Shown: positions 35,721 through 44,011 of the stretch, in pieces
Layout: the number at the start of each line of letters is the position of its first letter
Position numbering within the stretch: the first letter of the stretch is position 1
NCBI RefSeq assembly: GCF_002951835.1
Contig: NZ_CP019448.1
Coordinates: 2,170,001-2,234,000, forward strand
Direction of reading: 5' to 3'
DNA length: 64,000 bases
From: Simonsiella muelleri ATCC 29453
Lineage (GTDB): Bacteria; Pseudomonadota; Gammaproteobacteria; Burkholderiales; Neisseriaceae
Made by a program: the position numbers and the translations under genes
The notes under the pieces: generated by a model
Told to the model about the DNA's origin: nothing
What the model saw: the letters and a program-made list of their open reading frames with translations, nothing else
The model's database searches: none

Positions 35721-38504
35721 ATGACCGATTATTCCAAAACCGTGAACCTCCACGAATCCCCCTTTCCCATGCGTGGCAATCTTGCCAAACGTGAACCCGC
35801 TTGGGTCAAACAATGGCAAGACCAAAAACGTTACCAAAAATTGCGCCAAATCGCACAAGGTCGTCCGAAATTCATTTTGCATGATGGCCCACCGTATGCC
35901 AACGGCGATATTCACATCGGACACGCTGTCAATAAAATTTTAAAAGACATCATTATCCGCAGTAAAACACTGGCGGGTTTTGATGCACCTTATGTTCCAG
36001 GCTGGGATTGCCACGGTTTACCTATTGAAGTGATGGTAGAAAAATTGCATGGCAAAGACATGCCACACAGCAAATTCCGCGAATTATGCCGTGAATACGC
36101 CACAGAACAAATTGCACGTCAGAAAAAAGATTTCATTCGTTTGGGTGTGGTGGGTGATTGGGAAAAACCTTATTTAACCATGGATTTCAAAACCGAAGCC
36201 GACACGGTTCGCACTTTAGGCGAAATCTACAAAGCAGGTTATTTGTATCTCGGTTCAAAACCTGTGCAATTCTGTTTGGATTGTGGTTCATCGCTTGCCG
36301 AAGCAGAAGTGGAATACAAAGACAAAGTTTCGCCTGCCATTGACGTGAAATATTTATTTAATGATAACGCGGCTTTGGCAAAGGCTTTCAGGCTGCCTGA
36401 AATTTCAGGCGAATGTTTTGCCGTGATTTGGACAACGACACCTTGGACATTACCAGCCAGCCAAGCCATTTCAGCAGGCGCAGATATTGTTTACCAATTG
36501 ATTGACACGCCAAAAGGCAAATTAGTGTTGGCGAAAGATTTGGCGGAAGACGCGTTGAAACGCTACGAGCTTTCAGGCAGCGTGTTGGCGGAAACGACTG
36601 GCGCGGCGTTAGAAAATTTGAAAGCCACACACCCATTTTTAGACCGTGAAATCCCAATTTTAAATGGCGATCACGTTACCACGGACGCGGGTACGGGTTT
36701 GGTTCACACCGCGCCTGCACACGGTTTGGAAGACTATGTTGTATCCAATAAATACGGCATCAAATTGTATAATCCTGTCAATGCGCAAGGCTGTTTTATC
36801 AGCGAAGTACCACGTTTGGCAGGTATGCACGTGTTCAAACAAGGCAATGATGCGATTATTGAATGGTTAAAAGAAAACGACCGTTTATTGAAACACGATA
36901 AAATTGAACACAGCTACGCGCATTGCTGGCGACACAAAACACCGTTGATTTACCGCGCAACAAGCCAATGGTTTATCGGTATGGACAAAGCGGGAACAAA
37001 CGGCACAACACTTCGCAACAACGCGTTAAAAGCCGTTGACGATACGGAATTTTTCCCAGCTTGGGGGCGTGCGCGTTTACAAGCGATGATTGAAGGTCGC
37101 CCTGATTGGGTGGTTTCACGCCAACGTTTTTGGGGAACACCAATGGCTCTGTTTGCCCACAAAGAAACGGGCGAATTACACCCCAATTCAGCCGAATTAT
37201 TGGAAAAAGTTGCCCAAAAAATTGAACAAAAAGGCATTAACGCTTGGTTTGAATTGGATAAATCCGAATTGTTGTCGCCCGAAGATTGCGAACAATACGA
37301 CAAATTGCCCGATACGATGGACGTTTGGTTTGATTCAGGCAGCACGCATTATTCTGTTTTAAAACAACGTGATGAATTGGCACACCCAGCCGACCTTTAT
37401 TTGGAAGGTTCTGACCAACATCGCGGTTGGTTTCAATCGTCCATGCTAACAGGTTGCGCGACTTTGGGACGCGCTCCATACAAACAACTTCTGACACACG
37501 GCTTTGTGGTAGACCAAAACGGTCGCAAAATGTCTAAATCCATCGGCAACGTGGTTGCTCCACAGGAAGTTTACAACGAATTTGGTGCGGATATTTTGCG
37601 TTTATGGGCAGCAAATACTGATTATTCGGGCGAATTAGCGATTTCTAAAGAAATTTTGAAGCGCGTTACTGAAATTTATCGCCGTATTCGCAATACATTA
37701 AGTTTCTTATTTGCGAATTTGAAAGATTTTAATCCAATTGAAGACGCGATTCCACAAGCAGATATGGTGGAAATTGACCGTTATGCGCTTGTTTTAGCAC
37801 GTCAATTACAAGAAAAATTGGCTGGTGAATATTATCCACGTTATGCTTTCCACTTTGCGGTACAAGAATTGGTGCAATTCTGTTCGGAAGATTTGGGTGC
37901 GTTCTATTTGGATATTTTGAAAGACCGTTTGTACACCACCAAAGCCAATAGCCATGCACGCCGTTCAGCACAAACCGCGTTGTATCACATCACGCGTAGT
38001 TTGGTGTTGTTGATGTCGCCGATTTTGTGTTTCACAGCCGAAGAAGCGTGGGAATTAATTGGCGGTGGCGAAGAAGACAGCGTTCTGTATCACACTTGGC
38101 ACGAATTTCCAACCATGCTAGCCGCGAGCGAAACCGCTTTGCTGGAAAAATGGACAGCCATCCGCGAAGCACGTTCCGCCGTCAGTGCCGCTATTGAACC
38201 GCTACGCGTCAGCAAAGAAGTTGGTTCATCGCTGCAAGCCGAAGTGGTTTTAACTGCACCTGAAAATGTGTTTGCTGCACTGGAAACATTGGGCGATGAA
38301 TTGAAATTTGTGATGCTGGTTTCCAAAATTCAATTGGTTCAAGGCGATGAATTAAGCGCAACCGTTACCTCAAGCCAAGAACAAAAATGTGAACGTTGTT
38401 GGCATTATGTCGCAAGTGTAGGCAGCGTGGCGCAACATCCTACATTGTGTGCGCGTTGCGTGGAAAATATTGACGGAAATGGCGAAAACCGTATTTATGC
38501 TTGA
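35721..38504 (+). CDS. ileS: Isoleucyl-tRNA synthetase
   Basis: The 927-residue class I synthetase has the HIGH motif in GDIHIGHAVNKI (residues 65-68) and KMSKS in GRKMSKSIGN (603-607). A C-terminal zinc finger (CERCWHY...CARCVENI) is present, as in bacterial IleS. An editing domain with TTPWTLPASQAI is in place. It charges tRNA-Ile. Length is close to E. coli IleS (938). A DUS inside the gene is read as FRLPE. Two DUS hairpins follow at 38515. Confidence 0.97.
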   Translation: MTDYSKTVNLHESPFPMRGNLAKREPAWVKQWQDQKRYQKLRQIAQGRPKFILHDGPPYANGDIHIGHAVNKILKDIIIRSKTLAGFDAPYVPGWDCHGLPIEVMVEKLHGKDMPHSKFRELCREYATEQIARQKKDFIRLGVVGDWEKPYLTMDFKTEADTVRTLGEIYKAGYLYLGSKPVQFCLDCGSSLAEAEVEYKDKVSPAIDVKYLFNDNAALAKAFRLPEISGECFAVIWTTTPWTLPASQAISAGADIVYQLIDTPKGKLVLAKDLAEDALKRYELSGSVLAETTGAALENLKATHPFLDREIPILNGDHVTTDAGTGLVHTAPAHGLEDYVVSNKYGIKLYNPVNAQGCFISEVPRLAGMHVFKQGNDAIIEWLKENDRLLKHDKIEHSYAHCWRHKTPLIYRATSQWFIGMDKAGTNGTTLRNNALKAVDDTEFFPAWGRARLQAMIEGRPDWVVSRQRFWGTPMALFAHKETGELHPNSAELLEKVAQKIEQKGINAWFELDKSELLSPEDCEQYDKLPDTMDVWFDSGSTHYSVLKQRDELAHPADLYLEGSDQHRGWFQSSMLTGCATLGRAPYKQLLTHGFVVDQNGRKMSKSIGNVVAPQEVYNEFGADILRLWAANTDYSGELAISKEILKRVTEIYRRIRNTLSFLFANLKDFNPIEDAIPQADMVEIDRYALVLARQLQEKLAGEYYPRYAFHFAVQELVQFCSEDLGAFYLDILKDRLYTTKANSHARRSAQTALYHITRSLVLLMSPILCFTAEEAWELIGGGEEDSVLYHTWHEFPTMLAASETALLEKWTAIREARSAVSAAIEPLRVSKEVGSSLQAEVVLTAPENVFAALETLGDELKFVMLVSKIQLVQGDELSATVTSSQEQKCERCWHYVASVGSVAQHPTLCARCVENIDGNGENRIYA

Positions 38505-38514
38505 TTAATATTAT

Positions 38515-38565
38515 AAAATTCAGGCTGCCTGAAAGTCTTAAAAACACTTTTCAGGCAGCCTGAAA
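38515..38565. terminator. DUS-pair terminator, copy 1 of 51-bp repeat flanking the R-M system
   Basis: Inverted arms TTCAGGCTGCCTGAAAG and TTTTCAGGCAGCCTGAAA surround a TCTTAAAAACAC loop. It would terminate ileS. The same 51 bp recurs perfectly at 42518-42568 after the HNH nuclease gene. Confidence 0.85.
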
Positions 38566-38630
38566 CCTTTTGAAATTTGAGGAATTTATTTTCTATCACT
38601 ATTAAAAAAATGAGGTTTTGCAAAGGCTTC
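38562..38630. repeat. Degraded MITE related to the IS5-type ends
   Basis: A 69-bp unit starts GAAACCTTTT and ends GGTTTTGCAAAGGCTTC, with an internal GGAATTTATTTTCTATCACT. It shares this internal segment with the MITE at 60559-60666, but the left inverted repeat is degraded. It lies between ileS and the R-M system. Confidence 0.6.
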
Positions 38631-38755
38631 AGAATAGTTATTTTCTGTCTTGTGTTTTCTTATAATACACCAAAAGGCAGCTTGAAAATATTTCAGGCTG
38701 CCTGAAAACAAAGTAAAATAGGCATCTATACCATCATCAATAGTAAGAAATCTCA

Positions 38756-41269
38756 ATGTTAAACAATCAATTAACCTATATTAGTTTATTTTCATCAGCA
38801 GGCGTAGGCTGCTACGGTTTCAAACAAGCTGGCTTTGAATGTATTGCCACCAATGAACTTTTACCTAAAAGATTGAATATCCAAAAATTAAATAATAAAT
38901 GCCGTTATGAAACAGGTTATATTGCTGGCGATATTCAACAAGCTGAAACCAAACAAGCCATTTATGCTGAAATAGAAAAATGGCATAAACTAGGCAATGA
39001 CAAAGTAGATGTTGTCATTGCTACCCCACCTTGTCAGGGCATGAGTGTTGCCAATCATAAAAAAAATGATGATGATTTAAATCGTAACAGTTTGATTGTT
39101 CAAAGCGTGGAAATGATTAAGCAAATTCAACCGCGCTTTTTTATTTTTGAAAATGTTCCGTTATTTTGGAAAACAGGTTGTGTGAATCAACAGGGAGACA
39201 TCATGAGCATTGGCGCCATGATTTCTGCGGAGCTAGGGGTAAATTATACAATTTATCATCAAGTTATCAACTTTAAAAATTATGGTGCATATTCATCTCG
39301 TACACGTACCGTAGTCATTGGCGTAGAGAAAAAATTGGCACAAACCATTTCGCCATTGGAATTGTATCCTGATTATCAAGAAGAAACCGTTTTGCAAAAT
39401 GTAATTGGCAGCCTGAAATCATTGGAATGGGGGGAATATGATGAACAAGATTTTTATCACAGTTTTCGCATTTATCCAGAGCATATGCGTGCATGGATTC
39501 ATGATTTAAAACAAGGACAATCAGCTTTTGAGCAGACTGACCCATTGAAAATTCCACATCAAATTAAAGATGGAAAACGTGTAGTCAATGCGTCCAAAAA
39601 TGGCGATAAATATACACGCCAAAAATGGCAAGCAGTTGCACCATGTATTCATACACGAAATGACCAATTAGCCAGCCAAAATACAGTCCACCCAACAGAT
39701 GACCGCGTTTTTTCTATTCGTGAATTGATGAAACTGATGTCTATCCCTGATGATTTTCAATGGTTAAGTCAATCATTAGTGGAACTCAATGCGCTTGATG
39801 CTGATGAAAAACGTAAAGTATCCAAAAAAGAAGAAATGAATATTCGCCAAAGTATTGGCGAAGCTGTACCAACCATTATTTTCAAACAGATTGCTGAAAA
39901 AATTGATTTTTTTTTCAAACAAAAAGGGCTGCCTGAAAAGGAAATTACCCAACTCATTAATGAATTAAATTTAAGCGACACTGTTCATTTAATTCAATTT
40001 ATTGAAAATTATCGCCATGAAATTCATTGGACTTCATTATCATCAATTATTGAATTAGCGAATGCGAAACGCCATAATCATTCAGCATTTTTTACTAATT
40101 CATTTATTATTGATGAAATTGTTCGCCATTTACCTAAATTCAATAAAGATGAAATAACTATTGTTGAGCCTTCCGTTGGTAGTGGTAATTTTCTACCTTT
40201 ATTGTTTAAATATTATGCAGATATTCCAAAAGTCAATTTAATTGTTGTGGATATTGATAGCAACATGATAGAAATTTTAAAAGTAATGTATGCACAACCA
40301 TATTTACCTAAAAATATTTCTATTACATTTATATGTCAAAATTTCATGCAAGTGCAACTGTCGCAACCGATTGATTTAATTGTTGGTAATCCGCCTTTTA
40401 CCAAATTAGGGAAAAAGGAAATTTCTGAATATATAGACAATAATTACAATAAAAAAGCCACTAATTTAGCTGAATTTTTCTTAGAAAAAGCAGTTCACAT
40501 GGCAGATTATGTTTCTTTCGTGATGCCTAAAAATTTGCTTAATACGCCTGAATATGTCCTAACAAGAGAATTTTTATACCCTTTTTCTATTTTAAATATT
40601 TTAGATATTGGCGAAAAAGGATTTAAAGGTGTATTGGTTGAAACCATCAATATTTTAATTTCTAAAATAGATAAAGCACATAAAGTGTGGGTTCAGTCTC
40701 TAACAGAATCTATTATTTTATTGCAAGAAAAAGAATATATTTTTGATAAATCATTACCTTATTGGGTTATTTATCGCAATAATTTTTTTGATAATGTCGC
40801 CAAAAAATTAACATTTGGTATTTTTAATGTTTTCAGAGATAGGCAAATTACTAATAGCAATTCATCTTTTGAAAGAAAAAATGCTGATGATATTAGAATT
40901 ATAAAATCAAGAAATATTAATAAATTGGGAACTGAGTTGATTAATATTGAGCAATATGATGCATTCATTAGCTTGAATGATGCACAATCAATGGCGGTTT
41001 ATCAATATTTGCAACGTGATGATGTCTATATGACACCCAATATGACTTACAACCCACGTTTAATGAAAAAACAAAGAGGTTATATTGTCAATGGGTCTGT
41101 TGCCTTACTGATTCCAAAGGAAAAAGTGGAATTATCACCACAGCAAATGCTCTATATTTCAAGCGATGAATTCCGCCAATTTTACCGTATTGCACGCAAT
41201 TATCAAACGCGTTCATTAAATATTGATAGTACAAGCGTTTATTGGTTTGGTTTATATAACGGAGATTAA
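38756..41269 (+). CDS. Fused DNA methyltransferase: N-terminal m5C, C-terminal m6A
   Basis: The 837-residue protein joins two methylases. Residues 1-390: a C5-cytosine methyltransferase with SLFSSAGVGCYGFKQAG (motif I), ATPPCQGMS (catalytic Cys93) and FIFENVP (motif VI). Residues 425-837: an N6-adenine methyltransferase with VEPSVGSGNF (about 470) and NPPF (545-548). Each would protect one strand of an asymmetric site. The AT-rich composition differs from ileS upstream. An HNH nuclease gene begins 3 bp downstream. HphI-like type IIS systems use separate m5C and m6A enzymes with an HNH nuclease, a possible relative; the recognition site cannot be read from sequence. Confidence 0.88.
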   Translation: MLNNQLTYISLFSSAGVGCYGFKQAGFECIATNELLPKRLNIQKLNNKCRYETGYIAGDIQQAETKQAIYAEIEKWHKLGNDKVDVVIATPPCQGMSVANHKKNDDDLNRNSLIVQSVEMIKQIQPRFFIFENVPLFWKTGCVNQQGDIMSIGAMISAELGVNYTIYHQVINFKNYGAYSSRTRTVVIGVEKKLAQTISPLELYPDYQEETVLQNVIGSLKSLEWGEYDEQDFYHSFRIYPEHMRAWIHDLKQGQSAFEQTDPLKIPHQIKDGKRVVNASKNGDKYTRQKWQAVAPCIHTRNDQLASQNTVHPTDDRVFSIRELMKLMSIPDDFQWLSQSLVELNALDADEKRKVSKKEEMNIRQSIGEAVPTIIFKQIAEKIDFFFKQKGLPEKEITQLINELNLSDTVHLIQFIENYRHEIHWTSLSSIIELANAKRHNHSAFFTNSFIIDEIVRHLPKFNKDEITIVEPSVGSGNFLPLLFKYYADIPKVNLIVVDIDSNMIEILKVMYAQPYLPKNISITFICQNFMQVQLSQPIDLIVGNPPFTKLGKKEISEYIDNNYNKKATNLAEFFLEKAVHMADYVSFVMPKNLLNTPEYVLTREFLYPFSILNILDIGEKGFKGVLVETINILISKIDKAHKVWVQSLTESIILLQEKEYIFDKSLPYWVIYRNNFFDNVAKKLTFGIFNVFRDRQITNSNSSFERKNADDIRIIKSRNINKLGTELINIEQYDAFISLNDAQSMAVYQYLQRDDVYMTPNMTYNPRLMKKQRGYIVNGSVALLIPKEKVELSPQQMLYISSDEFRQFYRIARNYQTRSLNIDSTSVYWFGLYNGD

Positions 41270-41272
41270 CCC

Positions 41273-42517
41273 ATGGAATCAATTCAAAATTTTCTTAATA
41301 ATCATGATTATGATGTACGCAAAACAGGCAATGCACGTTGGATTGATCAGAAATGTACTCATGATGTTGTATCTATGATTGCAGATTGCATTTTGGAATA
41401 CATTGGCGAAGATGAACAACAAACATTTACAGTTAAAGACATTTGGAATAGCCCCTACACCAATGAAAATATTGTTGATATTTTTGCAAAACCTGATGTA
41501 AATAATAAAAAAGCTAACAATGAATATGATAAATTCTTTGGTCAGCCAATTAAATTATTGGCATATAGTGGTATTTTAAACGAACAAAAACAAGGTAATA
41601 AATATATTTATACAATTCAGCATATTGAATTATTACAATATATTGCCTTGCGTGAAACCAATGCATTGAAATTTTTGCAGTTATATATTGAAAAAGTATT
41701 GCGTGATAGTAAATTATTTCATTTATTTGAACAATTTTTTTCACAACAGACAACTACAAATTTCAATACACTAAAAACCAAGTTTACTGAATTTACTATT
41801 CAATATACTAAAATCAATGGCGAATTGGAATGTGGACGGATTTTTACCAAAATTCTTAATCCACTAGCATTTAAATTAAAGAAAAAAGGAACAATTAAAG
41901 GGCATTTATCTAAAAATAACATTATATTATCTGATTTACAATATAACCGTTTGAATTGGCGAGATGAATGGAGTGGGAAAGATAAATCTCAAACACGTTC
42001 AGAATACGCACCGACTCAAGAAGAAATTCAAGTAGAAAAATTAGCTTTATATGCCATCAAGAAAGCAAAAAAAGCTGTTCGTCAATATAATGACAAATAT
42101 CATTTAGGTATTTCAGAAATCCAACAATCTAATGAAACGGTCAATGCGACACAAATTCATCATATTTTTCCGCAAAATGAATTTCCAACTATTGCGGATT
42201 ATTTAGAAAATTTGATTGCATTGACACCAAATCAGCATTTTAGTATGGCGCACCCTGATAATCAGACACGATATATTGACCCTGATTTCCAATATATTTG
42301 CTTGGTTGCTAAAACCGCAAGTATTAGAGATAGTTTATTGGTTAGAAAAGATGATTTTTACCATTTTGATGACTATTGCTTCGTATTGAATACAGGTTTA
42401 AACACTTCTGAATTTAATTTGGTTAATGATTTGGATTTTGCAGTTTTATTGCAAAAAATTGATGAGTTTTATAGCCCATTAGAAAATAACAAATATTCTT
42501 CTTTTTTATTATCATAA
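41273..42517 (+). CDS. HNH-type restriction endonuclease (predicted)
   Basis: The 414-residue AT-rich gene encodes a protein with a C-terminal HNH-like site: TQIHHIFPQNEF (His296, His297) then ENLIALTPNQHFSMAHPDN. The first ~280 residues are unrecognised and likely hold DNA-recognition helices. It follows the methyltransferase by 3 bp and is the expected restriction partner. The architecture, HNH at the C-terminal side of a large recognition domain, recalls type IIS enzymes such as HphI, but homology was not tested. Confidence 0.75.
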   Translation: MESIQNFLNNHDYDVRKTGNARWIDQKCTHDVVSMIADCILEYIGEDEQQTFTVKDIWNSPYTNENIVDIFAKPDVNNKKANNEYDKFFGQPIKLLAYSGILNEQKQGNKYIYTIQHIELLQYIALRETNALKFLQLYIEKVLRDSKLFHLFEQFFSQQTTTNFNTLKTKFTEFTIQYTKINGELECGRIFTKILNPLAFKLKKKGTIKGHLSKNNIILSDLQYNRLNWRDEWSGKDKSQTRSEYAPTQEEIQVEKLALYAIKKAKKAVRQYNDKYHLGISEIQQSNETVNATQIHHIFPQNEFPTIADYLENLIALTPNQHFSMAHPDNQTRYIDPDFQYICLVAKTASIRDSLLVRKDDFYHFDDYCFVLNTGLNTSEFNLVNDLDFAVLLQKIDEFYSPLENNKYSSFLLS

Positions 42518-42568
42518 AAAATTCAGGCTGCCTGAAAGTCTTAAAAACACTTTTCAGGCAGCCTGAAA
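42518..42568. terminator. DUS-pair terminator, copy 2 of 51-bp repeat flanking the R-M system
   Basis: Identical over 51 bp to 38515-38565. It terminates the R-M operon. Finding the same loop as well as the DUS arms shows true duplication, not just two DUS pairs. Confidence 0.85.
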
Positions 42569-42612
42569 ATTTATTATTCATTTAAAAACAAATAAATAAT
42601 AAATATATTTTG

Positions 42613-42638
42613 AAATTAAATTGCACACAATTTAATTT
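42613..42638. promoter_or_regulatory. Perfect palindrome upstream of ohr, probable OhrR operator
   Basis: AAATTAAATTG and CAATTTAATTT flank CACA, a perfect 11-bp inverted repeat about 47 bp before the ohr ATG. OhrR-family operators are AT-rich palindromes with AATT cores, so this fits regulation by the adjacent MarR-type gene product. Confidence 0.6.
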
Positions 42639-42684
42639 TTCGCTATTATTGCAACATCTTAAACACAAACAAGGAATCAATATC

Positions 42685-43116
42685 ATGAAAATCTTTTATC
42701 ACACTTCTGCAACCGCAACAGGTGGACGAGACGGACATACTCAAGTAGATGACGGCTCAATCGGCTTTGATTTGGTTGGCTTTCAAAATGAAAGCGGCAA
42801 AGTCGGCACAAATCCCGAACAACTTTTCGCCATGGGTTACGCAGCATGTTTTGACAGCGCAATGAACCACGTTGCTCCATCGTTGGGCTTAAAACCAAGC
42901 AAATCCAGTACTTCGGTGGCAGTTGGTATCGGTCAAAAAGCAGACGGTGCATTTGGTTTGGACATTGACATCACAATTACAGTGGAGGGTTTGAGCGTGG
43001 ACGATGCCAAAAAATTAATTAGTAAATCCCACGAAGTTTGCCCATATTCCAACGCCACACGCGGTAATTTGGACGTTCGCTTGCACGTTAAAGTCATTGA
43101 AGCATTCGATTTGTAA
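42685..43116 (+). CDS. ohr: Organic hydroperoxide resistance protein Ohr
   Basis: From ATG 42685 (AAGGAA site) the product has 143 residues. The OsmC/Ohr fold motifs FAMGYAACFDSAM and HEVCPYSNATRGN carry the two catalytic cysteines, and TNPEQLFA is conserved. Ohr reduces organic peroxides by a Cys thiol pair with lipoyl-dependent recycling. A palindromic operator lies upstream, and a MarR-type OhrR gene lies 434 bp downstream, beyond two repeat elements. Confidence 0.93.
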   Translation: MKIFYHTSATATGGRDGHTQVDDGSIGFDLVGFQNESGKVGTNPEQLFAMGYAACFDSAMNHVAPSLGLKPSKSSTSVAVGIGQKADGAFGLDIDITITVEGLSVDDAKKLISKSHEVCPYSNATRGNLDVRLHVKVIEAFDL

Positions 43117-43145
43117 TTTTGATGATTTCAGGCAGCTTGAAAGTT

Positions 43146-43387
43146 AGAACCTGTGTTCATCATCTTAATATAGTGGATTAAATTTAGATTAGGACAAGGC
43201 GACAACGACCGCCGTGTACACCTAGTACATAAGGGAGTTGGCAACGCTGTACTAATCTAAATTTAATTCACTATAGCTTGCTTTTATCGCCACTTCATGC
43301 ACCTACTGCGTTGGCTTAAAAAGCCGCCTTGTATTCGCAATAGATTGTCAATAAAATCAAGTTATCAACCTTACGGACACAGGTTCT
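43146..43387. repeat. AGAACCTG-ended repeat element with nested Correia-like element
   Basis: Starts AGAACCTGTGTTCATC and ends with the complement of AGAACCTGTGTCCGTAAGG. Its right part (AAAAGCCGCCTTGTATTCGC onward) is the inverse of the element at 59481. Without the 107-bp insert its length would be about 135 bp. Confidence 0.7.
43169..43275. repeat. Correia-like repeat (CREE-type)
   Basis: 107 bp bounded by TATAGTGGATTAAATTTAGA and the inverse TATAGTGAATTAAATTTAGA (one mismatch in the terminal repeats of about 24 bp). Ends and the GCGTTG/CAAGGCGAC-like interior match the general design of Correia repeat enclosed elements known in Neisseria: TATAG ends, 100-155 bp, TA target. The interior is diverged. 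Confidence 0.75.
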
Positions 43388-43406
43388 CAAATTGATTGTG
43401 ATAAAA

Positions 43407-43496
43407 TATAGTCGTTTAAAGTTTAAAATGAGCAACTGCAACCACTATTATGGGGGCGGACAACGCAGTAATATTTTTTAATTTTAAACGACTATA
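43407..43496. repeat. TATAGTCG-ended 90-bp MITE-like palindrome
   Basis: Terminal inverted repeats TATAGTCGTTTAAAGTTTAA and TATAGTCGTTTAAAATTAAA flank a GC-rich centre with GTTGTC-like motif GGCGGACAACGCAG. It is not a Correia element by sequence but shares the TATAG ends. Non-coding. Confidence 0.65.
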
Positions 43497-43550
43497 ACAC
43501 GCAATTAAGAACCTCTATTCACTTTCAGGCTGCCTTTTGATATTCAACCT

Positions 43551-43970
43551 ATGTACGAACAATTAAAATTAGATAATCAAATTTGTTTCCCACTTTACGC
43601 GCTTTCCAAAGAAATCACGCGTCAATACACGCCGTTTTTGAATGCGTTAGATTTGACTTATCCACAGTATCTCGTGATGCTGGTGTTGTGGGAACAAGGG
43701 GAGCAGACCGTCAATCAAATCGGGGCAAAATTACATTTGGATAGCGGCACACTCACCCCCCTGCTCAAACGTTTACAAGTAAAAAACCTAGTACAGCGTG
43801 AACGCAATCAAACCGATGAACGCACGGTGATGATTTCATTAACTGAATCAGGTAAATCTCTGGAACATCAAGCATCTGAAATTCCATTAAAAATAGCAAA
43901 TTGTCTGAATTTAAATGAAACAGAAATCGCTGTTTTACATAAGATTATCGGACAGTTTAAAGATAAATAA
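43551..43970 (+). CDS. ohrR: MarR/OhrR-type peroxide-sensing repressor
   Basis: The 139-residue MarR-family protein has the OhrR hallmark cysteine in NQICFPLYALSKEI (about residue 12) and the winged helix TVNQIGAKLHLDSGTLTPLL followed by LVQRERNQTDERTV. Oxidation of this Cys releases OhrR from ohr operators. It lies next to ohr, and a suitable palindrome is present upstream of ohr. The space between them has been expanded by repeats. Confidence 0.88.
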   Translation: MYEQLKLDNQICFPLYALSKEITRQYTPFLNALDLTYPQYLVMLVLWEQGEQTVNQIGAKLHLDSGTLTPLLKRLQVKNLVQRERNQTDERTVMISLTESGKSLEHQASEIPLKIANCLNLNETEIAVLHKIIGQFKDK

Positions 43971-44011
43971 TACGGATTTAACAATTAAGAATCTGTGTTC
44001 TTAATTCTTAA

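Larger units (their letters stand above)
43117..43550. other. ohr-ohrR intergenic region occupied by nested repeats
   Basis: The 434 bp hold no gene. They contain one AGAACCTG-ended element (43146-43387) carrying a Correia-like element (43169-43275) and, further right, a TATAGTCG-ended element (43407-43496), then a solo AGAACCTC end (43508) and a partial DUS before ohrR. Confidence 0.75.
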
